Origin: Craspedostauros australis
Taxonomy: Eukaryota; Bacillariophyta; Bacillariophyceae; Mastogloiales; Achnanthaceae
Reading direction: 5' to 3'
Length of the DNA: 64,000 bases
Assembly (NCBI GenBank): GCA_026770025.1
Contig: JAMXDE010000060.1
Coordinates: 186,001-250,000, forward strand
Numbering within the stretch: position 1 is the stretch's first letter; every line of letters starts with the position of its first letter. Both the position numbers and the translations under genes were made by a program. The notes below the pieces were generated by a model, which was not told where the DNA came from, made no database searches, and saw nothing but the letters and a program-made list of their open reading frames with translations. Below, in pieces: positions 33,774 to 44,200 of this stretch.

Positions 33774-36388
33774 ATGAAGTTCTCAGGTATGCACTTGTAT
33801 CAAATATTCTGGGGTGCAAGACATTGTATCATACTCTACACAGCTCCGTCAAGTCTGTAGCGCTGCACAGAGAAGCCAACGCATGAGTGCATTCATGCAG
33901 CTTGCCGACACACACTTGACAAATCATGCCTCTCCTCACCAAACACATCCCACTCACTCTCTTGCGTCCTCTCTCTTTCCCCTCCCTCATACCTCTCCAA
34001 CAACACTCTCATGTTACATCAAACATGATTCTCCACGATCCACAGTCACCAACGCATTCACTGCCCTTCTAGCGGCACCACTCCTCACTTCCGCCGTCAA
34101 GTATGGAGATGAAGAATACGGAGATGTCAGCGGTGGACGGTTCTGGGCTTTCTACGAGAACGGAGTTGCGGTTGTAGACCCAGACTCCTGCACCATCGAA
34201 CGTACTATTACCCAAACCAAGTCTGGCAAGTCGCTGCCAGGCGAATGGGCCGATGTCATTTACATGGAGAAGAATGCTGACCGGACTGACCGTTTCAACA
34301 CTGGAGCCAACAAGAATGGTTACGTCATGATCAACTCGCGCGACGCCGTCACCGATGACCACGGTGCAGACGGTGATGCCGGGGAAGTCTTCGTCTTCTC
34401 TGCCAACCCAGCAGACGCAGATGACCCAATCGTGTCCCAAGTTATTGTTGGGGCACGCCCGATTCATAGCTACGGCATCTACCCACGTGACGAGGTACGC
34501 CAATCCACGACAATGGACTGTGGGTTGGAAGCGATCACCCGTGCACCACATCTTGTCGTTTCGCATTGGGTTGCATTGCCAGTGTCAGTGCTAATGGTCG
34601 CCATATTCATGCGTCCAAGCTTCGCTCGCTTGCTTGCCTACAACTACTTATGATCAGCTCAATCGCAATACTCTCAACATTCGCGGTGTTCACCGTCGAT
34701 CATCTCTCTCTCACTCACTCACTCACTCTCTCTCTCTCTCTCTCTCTCTTGCTTCCTTCCACATCCAAACGGCGAAACACCCCCATTCCGTCCCTTCAAC
34801 ACGTGCGGAAACCACACCCCTGTGCCTCCCGCAACTCGCCACCTGTTGTATGCAACACACACCGTCATACTCGTAACGTCCGCATGGTATGACCGCTAAC
34901 TCCCTCAACCGACAGTTCTGGACACACTCCGACGGAGATGGCCAATTCTACGTCATCAAACTCGATGATATCGATCAGCACACAGGTGCGCCCGTCAAGG
35001 CCTACGTGAACGAAGGCAGCCACGGCAAGCTGTTGTGGGACGAAGATGAGAATCTCAAGAAGCACGGCTACGCTACGGCCACAGGTGAACGCCACCTCTT
35101 CGTCATGGATATGGAGACCAACACACTCCTCAGCACCTACAGCTACATCGACGACCTCGCCGACAACACCACATGCCGCGGAACTCACGCTATCTCGTAC
35201 ACCGGTAGCAACGAGCATCTTTATGTCGAATGTGCCGGAGGCGGCGGCATCCTCGAGTTCGACGTCTCCGAGCCCACAGACCCCAAGTTCGTTCACCAGC
35301 ACGAAGACGTGACAGGCGCCCTCAACGAAACTCCAGATGGCTCGTACATGGTTGTTACGAACGGTGGAGCAAACACGATCACCGTGTTCGAACCGGCGGG
35401 CACCGGCGTGAAGTCCAGCATCCCGCACGTCGTCGACGTACCGGGAAATCCATCCCCTGTTGGCTTCTACCCCACCGGAAACGCCAAGGGCGAATACACC
35501 GTGTGCTCTCCTCTCACTGGAAATCCAAACGCCAATCACCTGTACCCCAACAAGACATTGGCTTGTGACCGCAGCAACAACTGCGACGGCGCCACGACGG
35601 AGGAGGATGTGGCAGCTGGTGTCTGCATGTACGAAGGCGACCCCCAAGCCGCTCGGTCCGGCGAGAAATTGCGCGAGGTCGCCAAAGCCGACATTTCGAA
35701 GGTGATCGCAAAGGAGGCACCATACTTCGAGGCATGCAACCGATGTGCAATTGAGGCCAACTACGAGAATGACAAGTGCACATGCACACCAACCTGCGGG
35801 AGCTGTGGAGAAGTTGTGGTGGACTTGAGCAACCTCGGAGTCCGTTGCTTCGACATGGGCGAAGTCCTCGATGGGACCTTGACCGCCACTAACTTGATTC
35901 CAAATGCCGGTGGAGTTGCAGTTGGGGGCCGCTTTGCGTCCTCCAACGAATGCGGATTCGGCTGGAACTACCGCGTCCACAAGCGCGGAGGCAAGTACGA
36001 CGCCTCCATCGCCAACCTCCCAACCAACTCCCTCCAGATCGTCAACATGGAGACCCAGACCCTGAAGTGCGCCGTCGATCTTCCAGGAAGGCCAGGTCGT
36101 GTCACTTACGCCCCACCACAGGCAGGAACCTACAAGCCTGCCACAACCGGATCCCCAACCGGAGCCCCAGTTGCCGCCTCGACAAGCGATGATGGTACCG
36201 TCGGAAATGCAAATGAGGCCGACAACAGCAGCGATGATGATGATGGTCTTTCTGGAGGTGCCATCGCTGGTATCGTCATTGGTGCCATCGCCGCCGTCGG
36301 TGCCATCGCCTTCCTCGCCAGCAAGTCTGGTGGAGATACCAAGGAACCGCACAGCGAAGAAGTTACGGCTGAACAGAGTCTTGCCTAA
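33774..36388 (+). CDS. Secreted, membrane-anchored beta-propeller-like protein, copy 1
   Basis: Three exons: 33774-33786 (only 13 nt), 34046-34494 and 34916-36388, giving about 644 residues. Donors are CAG/GTATGC and GAG/GTACGC; acceptors are CACAG and GACAG. Phases are 1 and 0. Splicing completes a signal peptide: MKFS joined to VTNAFTALLAAPLLTSA. Residues from about 20 to 370 contain repeated strand motifs (FVMDMETNTLLSTY, HLYVEC, ILEFDVSEP, GSYMVVT, ITVFEP) like a YVTN/WD-type propeller. A Cys-rich segment follows at about 369-455, then a Thr/Ser/Asp-rich stalk. A C-terminal Gly/Ala/Ile transmembrane helix at about 600-626 precedes a short acidic tail. It is probably a cell-surface or wall protein. 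A near copy lies at 47730-50209. Confidence 0.8.
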
Positions 36389-37458
36389 GTCGACTCAGGC
36401 AGCTTCTCAGTCAGCAGGAGGACCAATGAGTACCATGCGTATACCTCATGGGTTTCGATCAACCCAGTAGGATGCGTCCAGTAAGGATTAGTGCGAGTCA
36501 TCATAGTCACATCAGTCTTAGTATACTCTGCGTGTGACTGTTTTCTGAGCTACTCTATTGCGGTATTACAGCATGTATTGTACGACAGAGGAAGGTGGAC
36601 CTTTGCTCTCCTTTGTTCTATTCGTAACTGTGCCACCAAACCTATTTCGCTCGTACCAACTCCACCATTACTGATGAACATGGACAGCAGATGGAGAGGA
36701 GGCACAGAGCAGGCACATTTGCATTACTCACTCGACATATGGTACCAAAGATCTCTACCATACGAGTACAATGTCATTGGCGCGGTATATTGCTCACGCT
36801 CGTGTATGTCCTCTACTATATCCTTATTACGTATACTGCATGTCCACACACACACAATGTCATGTATTAAAATAGTATATTTGATGACGCATCGACAACG
36901 CGGAGCCAGTGATCCAGGTTTAGAGAGAGCCTTCGATCACTTGGCTAGGATCGTACGAGTAAGTATAGCATGACGCAACGACATGGAGCGCTGTGCCATA
37001 CAGTGCTTGCTCACCGTGAATTTGGCTTTGCATTCTAGTTGGAGTGGCTCGTCCATCCATCTACGCGCTGCAGCACTATGGATACGAGCAGCTCGCACCA
37101 CACTAGTAGATCAGGTACCACCTATGTTCTACCTACATTCACACCAGTAGCTCGTATTTGTGGTCTTTCGCGAACGCGCCCGACTGAATCCACTTGGTCC
37201 GCCCACGCCCAACTTCTCCCATCTGGCCAATCGGACACGTTGCTTTGGTGGCGTGACATTTTGCCGGCTCTTTTCTGCTTCAGATGAACGGAGGGCTGTG
37301 CTTGGCGCCTCCGAAAATGCGTGACAGACGCGTGCTTCTCCTGATGACGCGCGATGACAAATCCACTTAAGCTTCCGTTGACATTATTGATACGCTGCGC
37401 ATGTGTTCGCTTAAGCTGTTTGCTTCCTCTGAAGATGCCAGGGTCGGCCAAAAACAGA
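36389..37458. other. Spacer between propeller copy 1 and the retrotransposon
   Basis: The first ~60 bases match the 3' flank of copy 2 and then diverge, marking the end of the duplicated unit. No gene is recognised in the rest. Confidence 0.55.
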
Positions 37459-37463
37459 GTTGT
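37459..37463. repeat. 5-bp target site duplication (left), GTTGT
   Basis: GTTGT precedes the left LTR and recurs at 46614-46618 right after the other LTR. Five bases is the usual Copia value. Confidence 0.95.
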
Positions 37464-38150
37464 AGTTAGGATTCGTGCGTAGGCGTCGCGAATCGGTGGA
37501 GAATGCCTCGTGAATCTGCCGGCTTCGGGATAGCCGTGTGATGCAGTTCAAGAGAGGTGTGCTGTTTGAATAGTTATAACTTGTAACGATGAGAAGTAGA
37601 GTGCTTTGTAGCTAATCCTAGTCCGTTATTATGAGTTAGCTTATTGGTGTTAGTAGGGTGAAGAAACGATGCCACACAACTTGGCGAGACCCTGCACTGA
37701 TGCACTTGATTCAGTGCAACAGAGTAGACAGTCAATACAGTACCTTGCTCTCCGCACATGTAGTTACACTGCAGTGTAGGTCATGACAATCAGTGGTGAC
37801 GGTCATGAAGCAGTGGCTGTGGCTGAAGCTGACACTCGGATTCCATTGCTTGAGTTGAAGCAAGTTGGATACGCATGCTGAGACCACGGTGGTAGTGTGG
37901 TGGTCATCAGCAATGAAGGAATCGAGATAAGTTTTAGTAAGGAGGATCTGAAGAGCATATAGTTCCCAGGTGGGGTGTGAGTCAGGTCGGTCAGGTTTGA
38001 GTCATGATGGATTCGTGAATGGAGGAGAGAAAGGAGGAGAAAAAGGTTTGGTGGTCAATCAAGTCGGAAGATTTCGCGCCAAAACAGGAATTTCTCCCAT
38101 CGGGTTGATACCGTGTTCGGTACTAGTCTGTCCCTCATTGAATCTCAACT
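37464..38150 (-). repeat. 3' LTR (left in the window)
   Basis: 687 bp, the same length as the other LTR and without a difference that I could see. In element orientation it begins AGTTGAGATTCAATG and ends CCTAACT. It should carry the polyadenylation signal. Confidence 0.95.
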
Positions 38151-38161
38151 CTCCCTCTCAG
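38151..38161 (-). other. Polypurine tract
   Basis: In element orientation CTGAGAGGGAG ends exactly where the 3' LTR begins. This purine run is the expected primer for plus-strand DNA synthesis. Confidence 0.8.
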
Positions 38162-38233
38162 TGTTGGGTCGTGATTGGAGTTGTGGTATCGATGAAAACT
38201 TCATCCTTCGTTGTTGTTTGTTGTTGTTGGTTA

Positions 38234-41200
38234 TTACCAACCCATGATCTTGAATCGCAGGTATTCGAAGACTGCGATGGACAGTCCTTTGGTGAAGATG
38301 TCGGCCAGTTGCTCCGGTGTTGCGATGTGCTGGATGTAGATGAACCCTGCCTTGACCCAGTACCAAAAGAAGTGCCACTTAGTCAGGAAGTGCTTGGTGC
38401 GCGCGGTTGGTTGATGATTGGTAGCAAGGGAAATGCAGGCTTGGTTGTCCTCAAACACCGTGCACTGGAGGTTGGTGTGCAGTGGCATGGTGGTGCCGGC
38501 ATTGTTGATGACTTGGCGGATGAGCTGTTGAATGGGAATCAGCGTGCGCATTGCGAGAGAGAGAGCGGCGTACTCGGACTCCATCGTAGATAGAGCAATC
38601 TCAGTTTGGAGTTTGGACTTCCAAATGAGGGGGCACCCTCCCAGCGTAATGAGGTAGCCAGTGCGCGACTTGACTGAGACGGGGTCCTTGCTGTCTTCTC
38701 GTCCGTAGAGTCCTGCGAAGTCTGCATCCACGTAGCACTTGAGATCAAGCTGCCCGGTGGGACGCACGATGGTACCCTTGTCCTCAGTGTGCTTGAGATA
38801 GCGCATGATGCGCTTGACGGCCTTGGCGTGTGAGCGGCGAGGGTCACTTCCGAAGCGAGCGACTTGGGAGACTGCGAATGCCAGGTCGGGGCGAGTGTTG
38901 GTCGTGAGATACAACAGCATGCCGACGACGGAGCGGTAGTTCCATGGTTCGTTCATGGGAGGCTCATGCTTGCATTGTCCCAGTGCGAGCTGCGTAGTTG
39001 GTACGGGGCACGGACTGCAGTTCGTCATCTTCGTAGTGGCGAGGATCTTCTTGATTAGTCCTGGTTGGCGGAGATGGACCGTGTCTGCTTTTGGATCACG
39101 GCTGAGCTCGATTCCCAGGAACTCGGTGAAGCTTCCTTCTTGGGTGAGCTCAAAGCCGAGGTCGCGCATTGATTTGATGAAGTCGTCGGCGGCTTGCTTG
39201 GTCTTGGAGGCGATGCCCGCATCGTCAACGTAGAGGACGATCATGATGTCCTTCTTGATGAACAAGCACTGCTCTTGGTCGCAGGCCTTGAAGCCGATCG
39301 TAGTGAGGGCTCGGATGAGGTGTTCATACCAGAGGCGAGGAGCAATCGTCAAGCCGTACAGGCTCTTGCGGAGCTTGAGGCAGGTGTCGGGACCCTTCGT
39401 TGATTTGAATCCACGAGGGAGATGAAGGTAGACTGGCTTGTGGATGGATGCTTGCACGAAAGCGTTCGTGAAGTCGATGGACGTTGTTGTCCAACCCATG
39501 ACGATGGAAGTGCTGAGGAAGATGCGGACGGATGACCATGCGACGACTGGTGCGTAGGTGGAGGAGTCCTCTTGCATGAGGTCTCCACGGCAACACCAGC
39601 GTCCCTTGTATTTCTTGATGGTTCCGTCGGGGAGGCGCTTGCGGCGAAAGACCCAGGTTCCTGGAAAGATGCGATCGTTCTTGATGTCGATCTTCTTCAC
39701 TTCCTCCCACGTGCCCTTTTCCGTGAGATCTCGAATCTCCTTTTCGGCGGCTTGCATCCACTCGTCTTTGTTGTCGTCGCGAATGGCTTCGTCGAAGGAG
39801 AGAGTATCCGGGTCGGTGTTGGATGCCTTGTACACCGAGGTGCGTTCGGCGATCTCCAAGTCGCCACCTGCGGCAAAGTAGCTGATCATGCGATTATCGA
39901 CGTAGGTGGGGTAGTTTGTTGCATCCTTCTGTGGCTCGATGATTGCGACAGAGTAGGCATGCTGTTCGATGTTCGCCCATGTAGTTGGTGGAATGCACTT
40001 CGCTGTGTCGAGGATGAACGACGGGTTGATGTCGAGCGTGGATGACGAGTCGATGTCGAGCATGGATCCTTTGTTGGCGGAGCGAGTCGCTGGGGCCGAA
40101 GTGAGTGGCGCCGTGTTCGACTCAATCATGCCTTGGACGAATTGCTCAATCTCGTATTCGCTTGGAAGTGGCCACGGTCCTGGTCGGATCGTCGTCACTT
40201 GGCGACGGAGTAGCTCGAATGCGAGACGGTAATGATGATTTTCGATCATCGCATTCCACACGGAGCGAGTCCTTTGGACGAACGCTTCTGCGTTGTACGC
40301 AGATTTGGGTGGAAGGTACCCTTGGTTCATCAAATGTTCGGGGTCTTGGTAGTACCATGGCCCTGATTTGGCCTTGGACATGAAGTCGAGAGCGTCGAAG
40401 TGGGGTTCCATCGTGCCAGTACTGATGAAGGTGCTCAGCTTCTCCACGAATTGCTCGACGGCGTGGTCAGTGGCCAGTCGGAGGAGGTCTTCGTTGAGAA
40501 AGACGCTGTTGAGGTCTTTCTCGAAATGGTCCTCCATGTCCGAGTGAAAGTTGTTGTACGTCTCCTGAAATGGAGTCGCTCCTTCCTCGGTCATGTTGTC
40601 GGGGTCCGGTTGCCACCAGTCAGCCATGTTGATGCTTGCTTCTTCTACTTCAGCCGCCTTTGGAGCGAACGTTGGGAGGACGACGTTGGTTGGCTGTGGA
40701 TTCAAGGTGTTGAATCGACCTCGGAGTCTGCGCAACAAGTAGTGAGCGTCCACCTTGAATTGGTGTAGATCGATGGAGAGAGAGTCGCTACCTTTGCGTT
40801 GGAGAGGTTCGATTGTATGTAAGCAATCGACGATAGCTTGTGAGAATGTGATGATCGATGATGAGTCGGGGTGCAGTTCCCTGGGTGTTGCGGCCTGTTC
40901 GATCTCTTCCAAGGTAGCTACTGCAGGGCAGAAGTAGTAATCATCGGTGTCTTCGTCGTCCAGCCAGGCTGCTTTGCCTCCCATACGTGCGTACGTGAAT
41001 CGCTTTGGTTGTTTGCGAATTCTCGTGCTTTGAGGTCTTTCTGGCGTTGGCTCAGACTTAGGTATCATGGGTGGCGTGGAGCTCGTCTGAATTGGCGTCG
41101 GAGCTGGAAGTGGTAATGGAGTTGCTAATTCCAATGTTGGTGATTCTCGGAGAGGTGAGCTCAATTGCGGTTGAAGTGTTCGCTGATCCGGTGACTCTAT

Positions 41201-44200
41201 AGTAGAGTCAGGTACCGGGGACTCATCGGGAGCTCCCTCTGTCGAGGACATTTGCCTGTTGGCTCCCTCTGAAACTGGCATCGGAGGGGCGAGAGCTTCA
41301 CTCATGAGATCGGGGATCTGTTGTGTCATTGGTTGCGACCCTTTCGCCAATACCTGTGGCGTTCTTTCACGGATGGTTTGTTGGTTTCGCGTATCAAAAC
41401 TCGGTGGTGGAGTGTTATCGTCGTTGCGTTGTAACCGGTTGTGGTCTCGCGTGTCTGATGCGAAGATGTCGTCCTGCTCCATTGATTCCACATCGTCGTC
41501 ATCGAATGGATATTGGAAGGTGGTGTCACCAAACATGCGAGTCCATTCTTCCGATTGATAGCTTGGAAGTTGCTTCAAGTCGGTAGCAATCGTTGCGAAC
41601 CAGTCATCGAACACGACGTGGAACTGAGGGGTGATTGAACCTGTCCGTGGTGATAGGACTAGAGGTACGGTTGAAGCATGCTTCGTAGAGAGACCCATGT
41701 TCACGTATCTCTCTCCTCTTGGTTCCCATCGGGGTATCTTGCGTCCATCGGCCAGCGCTTTGTTAAGGACATAGACTGGACTGCCCCATACGTGCAGGTT
41801 ATGAAGTTGCTTGAGGGGAAGACGGATGCGTGATAGAACATCGTAGGGTGTGAGACCGGTGGCGGGATTAGGCACGCGATTGTAGATGTACGCGGCGTGT
41901 ACGACGGCCATTGGCCATAGTTGAGCATCAAACATCGTTGGCCAGTGGATGCTTTGATGCATCATCATGGTTCGGGCCATTGAGACAATTGTTCGAATGC
42001 TTCGCTCGGCTATTCCATTGTGGTGATGTGCGCCGACACCTGCGAATCGATGGACTTGATGGAAGATTTCAAGGTGTTTGGAGTATTCGGGTGAGGTGAA
42101 GGTGGTGGCGTTGTCTGATAGATACGATCGTACGGGGACTCCAACATCACGACACATCAGTTCGAACCGTTCCTTGGCTTCGAGGGTGGCGTGCGTGGTT
42201 AGCGCTGCCACAGGTTCCACGTGAATGTATCCTGATGCGTGATCGACAAAGATGGCTCCGCCTTTGTACATTTCGTTTGGATCGCCTTTGCCTCGTCCTG
42301 AGAAGAGGCGTCCTGGCGTTCGACCGACGAAGTGGTCCACTGATACTTGTTGTCCAGGGAACAAGTGATCGGTGCGCAAAACTCCTTGTTTGTCACGGAC
42401 GACATGTTGAGTTATTCCTGGGGAAGGGCGACGGTGCAGCTTTCCGAATTGGCATGCAGCGCAAAGCGGGAGGCTTGTGACCCTTGCCGCAGCTGTGTGC
42501 ATCTTTCTAGACGATTCTGACCCGGTGAGAGTACCCGAACGCAGCAGGAACTTCACTCGACTGAAGGATAAATGTCCGAGACGATAGTGCCACCGAAGAA
42601 GTTCCTTTTGCGGTTGGGTGAGGTTCACGTTGTGGTCCGACACGGTGGAGACGATGGAAGTTAGTGCAGCTGGCACGTCATGGATGTTGTCGGCACTGTA
42701 GCCGACTGATGTTGGTAGCCTTGTGGACTTCTTGTAATTCGCTACGATTGCGTTGCGATCGTCGTTTCCCAGGATTCCGCTGAGTTTGCAGGAGGATTTG
42801 TTGAAAACGATCGTTTCGCCCTGATACTCTTCAAGGAGACTGGAAGTGCTGATTAGCTTGACCTTTGATTCGGGAACATGGAAAGCAGGCAGTCGCAATT
42901 TGCGAGGGCTTCCAGTTACATCAAGGACATACCATTCGACGGTTCCCAACGCATTCACTTGGATTTTCTTGAGGAATCCGTTGAGAAAGGTCGGTCTTGG
43001 TGGAGGACTTGGAGTAGAACAGAAATCGTTGAGGTCATTTGTCACAGAAATTGATGCTCCGCTGTCCCAAACGAGTTCGAATGGAGCATCGGGTGAGAGA
43101 TAACTCTCAGCTTTAGCTGGAGATGCGAAAGCATTGCGATTGGAGAAGAAGGAGGCTAGACCTTGCAGAGTGAGTAGTGCGGGCATGTCATTGTCACATT
43201 GTTGCTTTTGACTTCGATCATACATCAAGTCAATTCCGCGAGTTGGGTACAGGCTCCAGAGATTTCGTGAGATGGATGAGGTGCGACCTTCTTGGCGGGG
43301 CAATTTTGCTGTCGTGGGTGTTTGGTTTTTACCATAAGTGGAATTTTTCGATTGGTTCCAGTGACGACGTTTTGATCTGTGATTGCGAGTTTTGGTCCGA
43401 GCCTGGGGACGCCACACACGTTTTGTTCGTGGGGAGTTCCCTTTCGACACGTTCACGGGTTTGGGTCCATCTGGGTCGAGACTTTCCATTACGAGATCGT
43501 AGAGACTGCGTTTCACGGCTCCATTGAAGTGTGTTGGACGTTTATGCACTTGCTTGTACCGTTCTTTGACTCGTGCCTTGTTGTAGACTAGATCAGCAGA
43601 GTTGATTGAGTCAGGTCTTCGTGGTACGTTCGTGTGGAGGAGTAGTAGAGTTACGGCAATTAGCATCCAGGCATTTGCTGCCGCGATGTACCACCCATAC
43701 TCTACTCCGATAGTGATGACTTGGAGTGAGGCGAAGAGGAGAACCATTCCAACGATGCTACCGAAGTAGTTGAAGGAGGTGAAGAGGTTCCAGACGAGAG
43801 ACCACCAGGTGTCTTCGTCTTGACTGGAGGCGGCTGTGAAGCATGTCCACGCAGCCATGTCAATGGAGAGGTTGTCCTGTTTGGGAGCTTGCTTGCCCTT
43901 TGCCTTCGCCTTGAACTTGAAGTTGTCCTGATGACTCTCAGTGTTGTGCGAGAGACGCCAGCGGCGGCACTTGGCGCACCACATGAAAGTCTTGTCGTTG
44001 ACAAGCTTGCGCTGTGGTTCACCGGGCTTGGGAGCTTTGGACGACCAGCCCTGGCTGGCGTTGCGTTTGGCGTCGCGTTCCTTGGGCTTCTTGAAGTTGT
44101 TTCTCCTTCCGTCGTTCTTGGAGAAACCCTTGTGTTGCTCGAGAACGTTGGCGCTTGGATTCTGGACGGCGTTGTTGGCGTACGAGTACCTGGGCACGTT

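Noticed and set aside
34865-36352. 495-codon minus-strand frame opposite propeller copy 1
   Set aside because: Shadow, repeated in copy 2 because the DNA is duplicated; no independent motif.
37970-38593. 207-codon plus-strand frame starting in the left LTR
   Set aside because: Runs from LTR into the antisense of RNase H; the same start in the other LTR leads to a different protein, so it is not a real gene.
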